Virus record (IMG/VR): IMGVR_UViG_3300012006_000011
Location: 1-41,946 of that record
DNA: 41,946 nucleotides
Source of the DNA: a virus
Direction: 5' to 3' (one strand)
Made by a program: the position numbers and the translations under genes. Each line of letters begins with the position of its first letter. Position 1 is the first letter of the stretch. The notes beneath the pieces were generated by a model. That model was not told where the DNA came from. It did not search any database and worked only from the letters and a program-made list of their open reading frames with translations. Below are positions 14,231-23,067 of the stretch, piece after piece.

Positions 14231-15640
14231 ATGTCTGAAGTTTTAGATCCAAATGCTCTTAATACTGGACAACTTAAGCAACTTGATTACGTTACAACGT
14301 ACTTGACAGCTGGCAAAAAGCTTGAAATTTCTCGTAAGTTTGGAGACTGGGCATCCAAACCTGGTATCTACATCCCAGTTTCATACGCCGACGTTGGCAA
14401 GGGGCTGGGGCTTGCCAACAACAACGGAATCTCTTACATCTCGGCACAGGATGTAGCGGCTTTGACTATGATGCGTAACGAAAACCAGTTGACAGGGGTA
14501 CAAAACTCTGCCTTTGACACGCTATTTGTAACGCTTGGAATGAGCAGCAAAAGTGGTGACGCTTACAAAAACTGGCAATCACAAAGCAACTTTTTGCACA
14601 TGCGCGACGTTGTTAATAACGCCATGGGGGACGTGTCTGATCGTATCGGTGTGACCGCCGTTCCCACCTCAACTCCTGGCACCCTTAGCAACTATGTCAC
14701 TGCATACCCATACAAGGCCGCTACCGGTGGCGCTATTATGGATAACTGGACGAGCGCCCAAAACCGCAGTTACGACAGCGTAGATGCTTTTATGCAGTAT
14801 TGGCCTACCTTTGATAACGCAGGTATTCAAAACGAAATCATCAAAGCGATCAACTCCGGCTGGACTGCCAAGCAAATCGAAAGCGCACTCTACGATCCCA
14901 AGGGGCCAAGTGGCGCATTAAGTCAGACCGTAAAAGCTTTTCAGCGAGACTTCCCTGCTTTAGTGGCAGCGCACCAAACGGGTAAAGCGATTAACGTCCA
15001 AACCCCAGCGCAGTACCAACAGGCCGTCACTGACTACCAGACAGTTATGGCGCAATACGGCATGCCTAAACTTGACGCCAAGACCACCGCAGCAATGATT
15101 ACCAATAACATCACGCCCCAGACCCTAACTCAACGGGCGCAGTTGGCTACCGAGGCGTATCAGAACGCCCCCCAAGCCGTCAAGGACATGCTGGAGAAGC
15201 AGTGGGGACTTTCACCTGGCCAGGCGGCGCACTACATCCTTGACCCCGTTAACGGCTACCAGCGCATCAAAGATCAAATGGCTAGTGCCTCAATGCAGGT
15301 ACGCGGTGCTAGTGCCGGTATCAACGCCGACCAAGGTAATAAGCTGGCGGCCCTCGTTGACAACCCATTTTCGGGCGTATCCCAGGAGGCGGCGAATAGG
15401 GCAGTCGATCAGGCTAACGCTCTCCGTGACTTGCAGAAGCAGTCCTACGGCATCAACAACCAGACCACTGCCAGTTCCGAGAACGTTCTTGGAGCCGCTA
15501 TCGGGGGCTACGGCACCGACCAGCTAGGCGCACAACAGCAGGTCGAGCAAGCCCAGCAGGAACGCGCACAAGCGTCGAAGGCTGGTGGTCAGTTGCTGAC
15601 AGACCAGTCTGGCATGAAGGGTGCAGGGTACGCCCAATAG
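14231..15640 (+). CDS. Probable internal virion protein
   Basis: The protein has 469 residues. Much of it is helical, with repeated Ala/Gln-rich stretches (YQQAVTDYQTVMAQYG; a Gln-rich tail QQQVEQAQQERAQASKAGGQ near 435-455). It has no cysteine, no transmembrane helix and no enzymatic motif. The ATG has AAAGG eight bases upstream. It is the last gene before a terminator region, completing the portal/internal-protein operon. Composition resembles internal core or ejection proteins of short-tailed phages; this is inference. Confidence 0.7.
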   Translation: MSEVLDPNALNTGQLKQLDYVTTYLTAGKKLEISRKFGDWASKPGIYIPVSYADVGKGLGLANNNGISYISAQDVAALTMMRNENQLTGVQNSAFDTLFVTLGMSSKSGDAYKNWQSQSNFLHMRDVVNNAMGDVSDRIGVTAVPTSTPGTLSNYVTAYPYKAATGGAIMDNWTSAQNRSYDSVDAFMQYWPTFDNAGIQNEIIKAINSGWTAKQIESALYDPKGPSGALSQTVKAFQRDFPALVAAHQTGKAINVQTPAQYQQAVTDYQTVMAQYGMPKLDAKTTAAMITNNITPQTLTQRAQLATEAYQNAPQAVKDMLEKQWGLSPGQAAHYILDPVNGYQRIKDQMASASMQVRGASAGINADQGNKLAALVDNPFSGVSQEAANRAVDQANALRDLQKQSYGINNQTTASSENVLGAAIGGYGTDQLGAQQQVEQAQQERAQASKAGGQLLTDQSGMKGAGYAQ

Positions 15641-15689
15641 GGTCTAGAAGCCTCGCTTCCCAGCGATACCCTTCGACTATAACCCTCTA

Positions 15690-15723
15690 AGTGTGTCGGG
15701 CAGGAACCCGACTTCTCAACACT
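15690..15723 (+). terminator. Terminator of the internal-protein operon
   Basis: GTCGGG (15695-15700) pairs with CCCGAC (15707-15712) around a six-base loop. The stem is extended by AGTGT/ACACT (15690-15694 with 15719-15723) across a six-base bulge. It lies 50 bases after the stop of the 469-residue protein. There is no long T-run, so it may be a T-poor terminator. Confidence 0.6.
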
Positions 15724-15775
15724 ACCATCCATCAAGCGTTTGCGCTACCGTTTATTGTTCCTAACTCGGTACAAT

Positions 15776-15818
15776 AAAAAATGGCAGAACTATCCCAGTT
15801 TCGGTATAGTTTTGCCAT
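15776..15818 (-). terminator. Intrinsic terminator facing the minus strand
   Basis: A 13-base-pair stem (15781-15793 with 15806-15818, one G-T pair, 12-base loop) is preceded on the plus strand by a run of A. Read on the minus strand the stem is followed by TTTTTATTGT, the textbook terminator layout. It would stop transcripts coming from the capsid side and may also act in the plus direction. Confidence 0.6.
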
Positions 15819-15903
15819 ACCTTGACATTTTTACTCAAATGCCAAATCCGATAATCAAACGGTGCCAAATCAGACAACGGCGCCCCCACAAGGTTTTTTC
15901 TAC

Positions 15904-15912
15904 TGATACAAT
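15904..15912 (+). promoter_or_regulatory. Extended -10 promoter for the scaffold/capsid operon
   Basis: TGATACAAT fits TGnTAnnnT, the same form as the terminase box at 2621. No clear -35 is seen. Transcription would start near 15919, giving a leader of about 135 bases before the scaffold ATG at 16055. Confidence 0.45.
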
Positions 15913-15918
15913 GGATGT

Positions 15919-16054
15919 TAACGAGAGCTTGGCCCTTACGAGGTGTGCTAGGCCGTTAAGCCGCCAAAGGCTGCACATCCTCTGGTGCGTAGTAGTGCAA
16001 ACCCAACATCGGATAGGTGCCTCTTACCTATCTGCGTAAATGCTAGAGAGCGAC
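15919..16054 (+). promoter_or_regulatory. Structured 5' leader of the scaffold/capsid mRNA
   Basis: The leader contains TGCAC (15972-15976) able to pair with GTGCA (15995-15999), or its GCAC with the nearer GTGC, and a clean seven-base-pair hairpin, GATAGGT/ACCTATC (16012-16018 with 16026-16032), 22 bases before the start codon. It may set stability or translation of the most highly needed late message. Confidence 0.4.
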
Positions 16055-16546
16055 ATGGAAAACTTTGAACTTGAAGAAACCGAAGATACTAACGTATTGG
16101 ATCCGAACATTCGGAAACAGCTACGTGAAGCCCAAAAGGTAGCACAAGAAGTGCAATCCTCACGGGATCAGTTAGCGACACTCCAAAAGGAACTTGCCTT
16201 TGCTAAGGCTGGAATCCCCGAGGATGGTGTAGGCGCACTGCTCCGTGTGGCATACCAGGGCGAAAATACCCCAGAGGCTGTTAAAGCCGAAGCTGCAAAG
16301 TATGGGGTACTTAGTAACTCCGACACTCAAAGTCAAAACAACTCCGTGTCAGATTCCGAACTCGACAGTTTCCGTCGCGTTGCAGGAGCCGCAACCAGCG
16401 CTGGTGGCAATCCACCGGTAGATGCTGGACAAGCGTTTCTTGCCGAAATGGGAGATGCCAACTCGGAAAAGGATGCAATGGCCGTGATCACAAAGTTTGC
16501 TCGAAGCAATCCCGAACTCGGTATTACTCCTCCTGGCAGTTTTTAG
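16055..16546 (+). CDS. Capsid scaffolding protein
   Basis: The protein has 163 residues. The acidic start (MENFELEETEDTN) and a charged helix predicted to be a coiled coil (about 15-52, QLREAQKVAQEVQSSRDQLATLQKE), then a low-complexity middle and a short C-terminal helix, are the usual features of a scaffold. It lies directly before the major capsid gene. It would chaperone procapsid assembly and leave before DNA packaging. The ATG at 16055 (AGAGAG upstream) is preferred over one at 16040, which has no ribosome-binding site. Confidence 0.85.
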   Translation: MENFELEETEDTNVLDPNIRKQLREAQKVAQEVQSSRDQLATLQKELAFAKAGIPEDGVGALLRVAYQGENTPEAVKAEAAKYGVLSNSDTQSQNNSVSDSELDSFRRVAGAATSAGGNPPVDAGQAFLAEMGDANSEKDAMAVITKFARSNPELGITPPGSF

Positions 16547-16583
16547 TCCCGTTTTTTAACCCTTCATAGAAAGAGAATCTCAA

Positions 16584-17663
16584 GTGGCAATCACTCAAGT
16601 TTCCAGTCTCGACTTTTCACAGAAGGCTTACGACCGGCTTGCATACTTCGCACTCCGTCCCGAGCTTTACTTTGACCAAGCCGCAGATGTCATGCCGACC
16701 GCCCAGTCAATGCCTGGTTCGTCGGTTCAGTTCACCATCGTTAACGACCTTCCCGTCGCTTCCGCTGCCATCTCCGAAGTCAGCGACATTTCCGCTGTTG
16801 CACTTAGCGACAGCACTGTCACGGTTTCGTTGGCTGAATACGGTAACGCCGTACTCACAACCGCTAAGCTCCGTGGAACCTCATTCGTTGAAATCGACCC
16901 AGTTGTCGCCAACGTAATCGGTTACAACGCTGGTCTGTCCCTCGACAGCATCGCCCGTAACGTCCTCCGTGACTTCGTAATGACCAACGGTACCTCCTAC
17001 TGGAACAACGCTGGCGCCGGTACGCTTTCCGCTACCGTCACCGGTACTCCTACGGGTGGCACCAACGGTGGATCCAACGTCTCCACGACCTTCACCGGTA
17101 CGGGTGCTACGGCCAAGGGTTCCGACTTTGCTAAGCAGCGCGCTGCGCTTCGCTCAAGCAACGTTGCTGCCTTCGGTGGTTTCTACGTTGCCTACGTCCA
17201 CCCCGACGTAGTATTCGACATCCAGCAGGACACCGGAGCCGCCGGATGGCGCCTCCCCCACGTCTACTCGCAGCCAGGTGAAATCTGGTCGGGTGAAATG
17301 GGTGCATTCGAAGGTTTCCGCTTCATCGAAACCCCACGTGCGCCTATCTACGCTGACAGTGCTATCACGCCTCCTGTCGACCAGCAGAACTCGGGTCTCT
17401 CGGGTAACCCTGCCGGTGACGTGTACTTGTCAATCTGCATGGGTCGTCAGGGTCTTGCTAAGGCTCACTCGATTGTCGACGGCAATGGTGCTGTTCCTCA
17501 CATCGTTCCTGGTCCTATCACTGACTACCTCCGTCGCTTCGTACCCCTTGGTTGGTACTGGCTGGGTGGTTACAGTGGTTTCCGTAAGTCATCGGTTCGC
17601 GCCGTAGCCAGCACCTCATCGCTGACCTACACCGACCCAACTTTCGCACCAGCGAACCAGTAG
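16584..17663 (+). CDS. Major capsid protein
   Basis: The protein has 359 residues, immediately after the scaffold. The segment SLAEYGNAVLTTAKLRGTSF followed by a helix (NAGLSLDSIARNVLRDFVM) is like the HK97-fold capsid proteins of the N4 gp56 type. A Gly/Thr-rich insertion (about 150-180) is likely a surface loop. The start is GTG at 16584 with AGAAAGAGAA upstream; no nearby ATG fits. Codon choice is strongly biased to C-ending codons compared with the flanking genes, as expected for the most abundant product. Confidence 0.88.
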   Translation: MAITQVSSLDFSQKAYDRLAYFALRPELYFDQAADVMPTAQSMPGSSVQFTIVNDLPVASAAISEVSDISAVALSDSTVTVSLAEYGNAVLTTAKLRGTSFVEIDPVVANVIGYNAGLSLDSIARNVLRDFVMTNGTSYWNNAGAGTLSATVTGTPTGGTNGGSNVSTTFTGTGATAKGSDFAKQRAALRSSNVAAFGGFYVAYVHPDVVFDIQQDTGAAGWRLPHVYSQPGEIWSGEMGAFEGFRFIETPRAPIYADSAITPPVDQQNSGLSGNPAGDVYLSICMGRQGLAKAHSIVDGNGAVPHIVPGPITDYLRRFVPLGWYWLGGYSGFRKSSVRAVASTSSLTYTDPTFAPANQ

Positions 17664-17679
17664 TAGTTAGGTAACTAGA

Positions 17680-17832
17680 GTGACCATCCGTTGCGGATCA
17701 TGCGGCTCCCGAGACATTCAGGAGTTGATTCACGAACACCAGTGTCTCATCTGCGGTCGTCTGACCACAGCGGATGGCACTCCAGTTCCCCTATCAGAGC
17801 AGTACGGCCCCGACCACGAAGAAGGTAACTAA
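17680..17832 (+). CDS. Small zinc-ribbon protein after capsid
   Basis: The protein has 50 residues with CGSC (5-8) and CLIC (22-25), a classic two-knuckle zinc ribbon. The acidic tail (SEQYGPDHEEGN) is probably flexible. The GTG start at 17680 follows AGG by about eight bases. The stop shares a base with the next ATG. Similar tiny zinc-ribbon proteins follow capsid genes in several actinophages; their function is unknown. Confidence 0.75.
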   Translation: MTIRCGSCGSRDIQELIHEHQCLICGRLTTADGTPVPLSEQYGPDHEEGN

Positions 17833-18014
17833 TGGCTAACCCCACAAGCCTCGGTCTAACAATGGGTGTTGAGAGCGCAAGTGTCCCTGGAGGATCAACG
17901 TTCAACCGCCAAGCGTATGCCCGTCAGAATGACGCCATGTATTCCAAGTACGACCAGCAGCCTGACCCCTGTTACTGCGGTTGCTGCGACATGACCCGAA
18001 AGGCGATGAAGTAA
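17832..18014 (+). CDS. Small cysteine-rich hypothetical protein
   Basis: The protein has 60 residues. A Gly/Ser-rich start is followed by a Tyr/Gln-rich stretch and a terminal cluster CYCGCC (47-52), which could bind a metal or form disulfides. TAATG overlaps at both ends place it firmly in the operon. No family is recognised; a minor virion or assembly role is likely from context. Confidence 0.75.
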   Translation: MANPTSLGLTMGVESASVPGGSTFNRQAYARQNDAMYSKYDQQPDPCYCGCCDMTRKAMK

Positions 18015-18268
18015 TGGATAAAGCTGCACACCTTGCTACCGAGCAGGAGATGGACGGTTCCAAGGGGATGACCGAGGGTATGACCCTCAACCCTGCGACT
18101 GCCGGATACCAGAACCCTGGTCCTACCAAGAACCTTCGTGGCGTTGAGGCTAACACTGCTCGCTCCAAGGGAATGCCTATGGGCGCTCCAGAGGGCGTTA
18201 CGGTCTTGAGCTACGCCCACGGCGTTGTTCCTCCTGTCGACCCATTCCGTACCCGTGAGGGCATGTAA
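18014..18268 (+). CDS. Hypothetical small structural-operon protein
   Basis: The protein has 84 residues (MDKAAHLATEQEMDGSKGM...), rich in Gly, Met, Pro and Thr with little predicted secondary structure. The ATG at 18014 shares a base with the upstream stop and is preferred over an in-frame ATG at 17981 inside that gene. No motif is recognised. Confidence 0.72.
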   Translation: MDKAAHLATEQEMDGSKGMTEGMTLNPATAGYQNPGPTKNLRGVEANTARSKGMPMGAPEGVTVLSYAHGVVPPVDPFRTREGM

Positions 18269-18489
18269 TGGCGAATCGTGACGAACAGACTGACCGCAAG
18301 CGTGGCGGTTACGCCATGATGGACTTCGGCCCCACCTCACTTGCTGACGAAAAGATGAACGGTGGATGGACGCCGCTAACTATGCCAGTAGGCGAAGGGG
18401 TACCTGGTCGCACGACTACCTCGTCGAGCCGTGGTTGGTCGGACACCGCAAACCTTGGATCTATGGCTGATGGAGACATCGAGCGATGA
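18268..18489 (+). CDS. Hypothetical small structural-operon protein
   Basis: The protein has 73 residues (MANRDEQTDRKRGGYAMMD...). It is charged at the start, then Gly/Thr/Ser-rich (GVPGRTTTSSSRGWSD), and probably largely disordered. TAATG overlap before, ATGA overlap after. No family recognised. Confidence 0.7.
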   Translation: MANRDEQTDRKRGGYAMMDFGPTSLADEKMNGGWTPLTMPVGEGVPGRTTTSSSRGWSDTANLGSMADGDIER

Positions 18490-18803
18490 AGGTTCAGTTA
18501 GGCAACCCAAAGCCAATCGGAGAAGACGGTGTTGGCGTTACATACATCGACTTTCCTGATGATGTTTCTGTTGCCGAAACCCTAGACATCCCCGAGGTCT
18601 TAGGGCAAATCTTCCGCGGTCAAATGAACATCCCTGGTTCAAGCGCGCTGCTAATGATTATTGCTCCTAATGGCATTTGGAAATCACACTCACTTGCTGA
18701 CGCCCCATCATGGGTCTGGTCAGAAAACGAAAACTTGCAATCACAACTCTCCGCTATCTACGGTTGCCCCGTAGGTGAGCCAACTAACCCAGAGGATAAC
18801 TAA
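18486..18803 (+). CDS. Hypothetical protein in head/tail region
   Basis: The protein has 105 residues with mixed alpha/beta character, acidic (GVTYIDFPDDVSVAETLDIPEVLGQIF; SALLMIIAPNGIWKSHSL). ATGA overlap with the previous gene and TAATG with the next. Its position suggests a head-completion or accessory role, but no sequence hallmark supports a specific one. Confidence 0.7.
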   Translation: MKVQLGNPKPIGEDGVGVTYIDFPDDVSVAETLDIPEVLGQIFRGQMNIPGSSALLMIIAPNGIWKSHSLADAPSWVWSENENLQSQLSAIYGCPVGEPTNPEDN

Positions 18804-19510
18804 TGGCAATCACTCAAAACGGATCAAAGAACCTTATCAAAGCTTTGTTCGGCTACAACTACACGACCACGGGTGTCGGCAACGTTGTGCCTCCAGCACT
18901 CTTGACCGGTGCCTCGGTATCCGGTAAAACTGTCTCTTGGACTGGCCAGGCATCGTCATTTGCCGTTAACAGTCAGGTTGTCCTGACAACTGGTGGTATC
19001 ACCTATGTTGGGTTTGTTGACGTTGCTACCACTACTGCATCATCCGTAACAGTCGACGGTTGGTTTAACCCAATCAGTTCCCCTATTACTTGGGGCCTTA
19101 CCTCAAGCCTTACGGCCAGCGGTCTCACCGTTGCAGTCAACTCGCAGCCTAATGGGGCTTTCTTCCTTGGTCTCTCATCTTCAAGCATTTCTAACTATGG
19201 TCAGACTACCGAAGGCGGTTTTTCGGAGCTTACAGGTTCTGGTCTTGACCGCGCTCGGGCGACCGTTGCTGTTACCTCGGTGTCATCGCCTACGGGTGCC
19301 AGCAACACAGCCTCAACTATTAGTCTGTCAAACACTTGGACATACACTGGATCGACATCGGTAACGGTACGTGACCTTGCCGTCTACACTGCGCCGTACA
19401 CGACTAGAACGCAGGACACGATGATTTTCTGTACACAGATTGCCTCCGGCCCCACTCTTAGTACAAACGGCGACCAACTGGTAGTCACGGAAACTATCAG
19501 CCAGAGCTAG
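18803..19510 (+). CDS. Beta-rich structural protein (tail or capsid decoration)
   Basis: The protein has 235 residues. Ser, Thr, Gly and Val dominate with alternating hydrophobic residues, the composition of beta-sandwich virion proteins. It has no cysteine pair and no enzyme motif. Its start, MAITQ, is the same as that of the capsid protein, but no further similarity is evident. TAATG overlap upstream. A surface or tail-related role is likely. Confidence 0.7.
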   Translation: MAITQNGSKNLIKALFGYNYTTTGVGNVVPPALLTGASVSGKTVSWTGQASSFAVNSQVVLTTGGITYVGFVDVATTTASSVTVDGWFNPISSPITWGLTSSLTASGLTVAVNSQPNGAFFLGLSSSSISNYGQTTEGGFSELTGSGLDRARATVAVTSVSSPTGASNTASTISLSNTWTYTGSTSVTVRDLAVYTAPYTTRTQDTMIFCTQIASGPTLSTNGDQLVVTETISQS

Positions 19511-19528
19511 TAGAAGGGACGTAGCCAA

Positions 19529-21328
19529 ATGGCTATTGCCCTAGCGAATCAGTCTGCGGGTTTAATCGGCGTTGCCGCCAACACCTGGAATTACACCACA
19601 GGCTTCACGCCAACGGTTGGGCGACAACTGGTTGTCTTTACGCTTACCCCCCAGGCTTCGGGCGCTAGTGCCTACTGCTGGGCCATGTCCGGCCCTGTTG
19701 ACAACTTTCGTTGTGTAGGCACACGATCCGGTGTTACCGGCTCCTACAACATCTCTGCTTGGGTTGGTACGGTAAATAGTACCAGTACCACTATTGGTAT
19801 GTTCTTGGGTAGCACTGCTGTACACGGAATCATCGTTGCAGAGTATTCAGGCTGGACAAACATAAGTCCTGTCGCCACCCTAACAAACACCACTACGTTC
19901 ACTGCCGCTACACCCTTTTCCGGTGTTGCTGCTCCTGGTGGGCGTGACCTTATCACTACGGGTACTAACAACTTGCAAATACGCTCAGTGCTTAGTTTCA
20001 ACCCTGCCACCCTTTCCAACTTTTCTCCAACATCCGTCGGTGCGGTTTCGGACATCTCCATCTCTGGCACCCCAGCGACCACGCTTACCAGCGCCCCTGG
20101 CGGCTCCACATGGTTTCAGAACCAAAACATTCCCAACTCCGCTACCGGCACATCGCTTGTATCTACGGTTGCAGGATGGACTACCGGCCCCTCTGGTGGG
20201 CAGATGGCAGCCTTTACAATGGCAACGGGATCTTTGCTTAACGGTCAATCGGGAACATGGACACAGCTCACTAACCCCGTAGGCGTCGCTAATACCTTGG
20301 TTCGCATTTGTTACCGGTTAGGTACGTCGCTTAACGGTACAACCAACACTTACACCGCCTCTGCTTCTAGCACGATAAACGCCGCTTCAATCATCCTGGG
20401 CGAAAAATCTCTTGTCACTCGAACTGCATCATCCAGCGATACGGTCTCTGCAACCGATAACCCTTACGGTTCTTATACTATTTATGCCAACCTTACCTAC
20501 AACGTAAGCCTTGGTCTGTGGCAGTATTCAGGCACTCCTGTTGCCGGTGACACAGGTTTCTATGTTCGTAGCCTAAGCGACACGGTAGCCAACGCTACTC
20601 ACATTATTTTTACTAATGGTACGTCGACCATGGTACCTATTGCCTTTAAAAGCATTAACGATGCTGGCAATGGCTATGTAATCAACCTTGACGGAGTAGT
20701 GCCTACGGTCGGTGGTCAAACTTCATGGCCCACCGTCACATTCATAGATTTCCCTAGTGCGCAACGCAACCTAGCTCGTTTATCATCGGATGGGCTTAAC
20801 CTAGGAAATACCACTACATCGGGGCGTAATGTATCTCCTTCCGATAGTTTGACTTACAACTATGTGTACGGCAATACAGAGTTCTCGTCCGATCCATTTG
20901 CAGTCGTTCAGGACTGGGAGGCTGTCTACAACGACACTACCGCTGACCAGTACCGAGCAGCGATTGGTATCGGAACCAGTGGCGACACTATTCTTTACGT
21001 TATCTCGGACAACTTTGATTGGTTCCAAAGTGGGATGCAACTTGTCTTGGTCGGTAGCGAAGGTTCCATTGTTGGCCCACTAAACATCACAGGTGGCGGC
21101 GAAGTAATCGACGGTTTTGGAAATCCCAACGGCGTCCTTTACGTCTATGTAGATCCCGAAGTGCCAACAGGTCAGGAGAATGCGCCAGAGTTTCGATGGG
21201 CGTACCTGCTCCCTGCCAGTTCAACGCTCCAAGATTTCTTGAACATCTACTCGGTCTACCCACGCATTATCGGGGTGCCAGACCCCGTTGATGGTGCCGC
21301 TAACCCTTACGGTGGAGGTTTCATCTAA
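19529..21328 (+). CDS. Large beta-rich virion surface protein
   Basis: The protein has 599 residues. The Thr/Ser/Gly/Asn-rich first 300 residues (NTTTFTAATPFSG; TSTTIGMFLGSTAVHG) look like beta-sandwich repeats; the C-terminal 250 are more acidic (TEFSSDPFAVVQDWEAVYND). GAAGGGAC lies about 11 bases before the ATG. It and the next gene look like paired tail or head-fibre components. A receptor-binding role is possible but unproven. Confidence 0.7.
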   Translation: MAIALANQSAGLIGVAANTWNYTTGFTPTVGRQLVVFTLTPQASGASAYCWAMSGPVDNFRCVGTRSGVTGSYNISAWVGTVNSTSTTIGMFLGSTAVHGIIVAEYSGWTNISPVATLTNTTTFTAATPFSGVAAPGGRDLITTGTNNLQIRSVLSFNPATLSNFSPTSVGAVSDISISGTPATTLTSAPGGSTWFQNQNIPNSATGTSLVSTVAGWTTGPSGGQMAAFTMATGSLLNGQSGTWTQLTNPVGVANTLVRICYRLGTSLNGTTNTYTASASSTINAASIILGEKSLVTRTASSSDTVSATDNPYGSYTIYANLTYNVSLGLWQYSGTPVAGDTGFYVRSLSDTVANATHIIFTNGTSTMVPIAFKSINDAGNGYVINLDGVVPTVGGQTSWPTVTFIDFPSAQRNLARLSSDGLNLGNTTTSGRNVSPSDSLTYNYVYGNTEFSSDPFAVVQDWEAVYNDTTADQYRAAIGIGTSGDTILYVISDNFDWFQSGMQLVLVGSEGSIVGPLNITGGGEVIDGFGNPNGVLYVYVDPEVPTGQENAPEFRWAYLLPASSTLQDFLNIYSVYPRIIGVPDPVDGAANPYGGGFI

Positions 21329-23067
21329 TGGCATCCGCAAACACGGTAGTACGCTATGAAGAGATTTTTCAACAGCCTGGAGCGACAACACCTAGCGTCC
21401 CCAGCACTGGCAAAACGATTACCGTCAAAGTTCTACCGCTTGGTCTTACTAACTCCAACTTTGCACAATACAAAGTATGGGTCGGCCCAGCAGCAACAGC
21501 AGTTGCCTACCAACTGACAGCGGCTAACACAGCAGCTAAAACAATTTCAATCGCTCCATCCCTTAGCGTCACTACGACAACGCAACTTTGGATTGGTAAG
21601 CCAATCGTTGTTTATGCTGGGTTGCAAGCGTTCTACACACGTGCATCCATTACGGTAATACCTGGCACAACTGCCAAGTTCGGTATTGGTCGTGAGTTTT
21701 TCTCTATCGCCAACTACACCATCAACAATAGTAACGCGCTTTTGATCACCCCTGCCGTATCTACTGGTTCTTCGTCTATCGGGCAAACCACGCTTTACAT
21801 TGGTGGCGTTGCCGGTGGAGCAAGCGACAGCATCTCTCTTGCTCAACATGCGCTTGGTGGGCCTCAAAAGCCGCGTGACTGGCTCGCCATACAAGAAAAC
21901 AACCCATTTTTAAACCCATACGCTGGCAGCGTTGGGTCTAATGGACTGCCCACATTCCCTCTGCTGTCCACCCTCTACGACAAAGCAAACATTCAAATAG
22001 CCGGTTACCTTGCTACTGGTAGCATTTCTGCCCCCACAGAGGGTTATTTCGATGTTGACATGTCTGTTCCAACAACCAACCCTTCGACGGGGGCCGTAAC
22101 ACGACAGTTCCGCAGGTATTACTTTAACGGTCTCTCTGCCATAAGTAGTTTCTACTATTACTTAACGATTGCTGCTGCTTACAACTTGGTTTCGGTCACT
22201 ACTGGTTCTACCACCGTAATAACTAACCTTGGCAGTGCAGTCGTTGAGTATTACCGAAACGTTCCTTTCGCCTACCAAGCGACAATGTACAATTCTGCCG
22301 GTACATTCTATGCAACTGTTAACGTTGATACCCCCGACACAGATGGAACACTTCCATACCTTAACTTTTACACCCGTAGTGCAAGCCAATCCCCTACGAC
22401 CACCATTCTCGCTTCGCGTACTAAAATCCAAAACCGCAGTATTGCTAAAACTCTTTCTTTCAGTGAATCGCTTACGGTCACTACTCACTTAGTTACCCAC
22501 GTCTACAACGTCAATACAACGGATCAAGTTGTTGTTATCGACAGTATTGGTGCATCCGCAAGCAAGTACAACGCTCTTGTCAATGATGCCTTAGCATTCA
22601 GCGAAGAAATCAGCGCCCGTGGCAAAACCCTGCTGGGGAACACTGCTGACATTATCTCTTTTAGTGACAACAGTTATTTGCCTATGAGGAACTTTAGTAC
22701 CCCAAAGGTAAAGGTAGTTCCACCTATTCTGCCAGATAGCCGTGGAGCTTCGTACATGCTATTTCGTCACTACGAGGTTCGAGAGCGACACGTCAACGTG
22801 TTTCGCCTCAAGGATGGCACGTTTGTTCAGGACTACCCCACGCCAGAAAACAGTAATGCCAACGTTCCCTACCCATACAACCCAAATGATCCCTCCGGTC
22901 TGTATGCCTATGTCCACAACTGGAATGGCACTATTGAGGAGTATCACCTGCCTAACCCCATCGTCCACATCTTTTTGGGTGGAGAAACTACAATGGTATC
23001 GCAAGAACTTGCAAACGAGCTTGTCCACGCTGGATACGCCGCTTACCTGGAGCCGGTCAATGCCTAG
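21328..23067 (+). CDS. Large beta-rich virion protein (tail fibre or spike-like)
   Basis: The protein has 579 residues, Thr/Ser/Ala/Val-rich and beta-type over the first 450. A compact C-terminal domain (about 480-579) rich in Tyr, Asn, His and Pro (YPTPENSNANVPYPYNPNDPSGLYAYVHNW) ends in a helix (SQELANELVHAGYAAYL). TAATG overlap upstream. The compact end domain may be the binding part. No known fibre family is recognised. Confidence 0.7.
   Translation: MASANTVVRYEEIFQQPGATTPSVPSTGKTITVKVLPLGLTNSNFAQYKVWVGPAATAVAYQLTAANTAAKTISIAPSLSVTTTTQLWIGKPIVVYAGLQAFYTRASITVIPGTTAKFGIGREFFSIANYTINNSNALLITPAVSTGSSSIGQTTLYIGGVAGGASDSISLAQHALGGPQKPRDWLAIQENNPFLNPYAGSVGSNGLPTFPLLSTLYDKANIQIAGYLATGSISAPTEGYFDVDMSVPTTNPSTGAVTRQFRRYYFNGLSAISSFYYYLTIAAAYNLVSVTTGSTTVITNLGSAVVEYYRNVPFAYQATMYNSAGTFYATVNVDTPDTDGTLPYLNFYTRSASQSPTTTILASRTKIQNRSIAKTLSFSESLTVTTHLVTHVYNVNTTDQVVVIDSIGASASKYNALVNDALAFSEEISARGKTLLGNTADIISFSDNSYLPMRNFSTPKVKVVPPILPDSRGASYMLFRHYEVRERHVNVFRLKDGTFVQDYPTPENSNANVPYPYNPNDPSGLYAYVHNWNGTIEEYHLPNPIVHIFLGGETTMVSQELANELVHAGYAAYLEPVNA

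Larger units (their letters stand above)
15641..16054 (+). other. Regulatory gap between internal-protein and capsid operons
   Basis: About 410 bases without a credible gene. In order it holds a mini-hairpin (GAAGC/GCTTC, 15647-15659), a GC-rich hairpin (15690-15723), AGCG/CGCT (15734-15745), a long hairpin preceded by an A-run (15776-15818), an extended -10 box (15904-15912) and a structured leader to the scaffold gene. A plus-strand frame at 15740-16039 has no ribosome-binding site and crosses these structures, so it is not called. Confidence 0.75.

Noticed and set aside
15740-16039. Plus-strand frame of 99 codons before the scaffold gene
   Set aside because: It runs through two strong hairpins and the promoter box and lacks a ribosome-binding site.
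18486-19510. Frameshifted tail-assembly chaperone pair
   Set aside because: No slippery sequence at the overlap, and the second product is a beta-rich protein with its own overlapping start.
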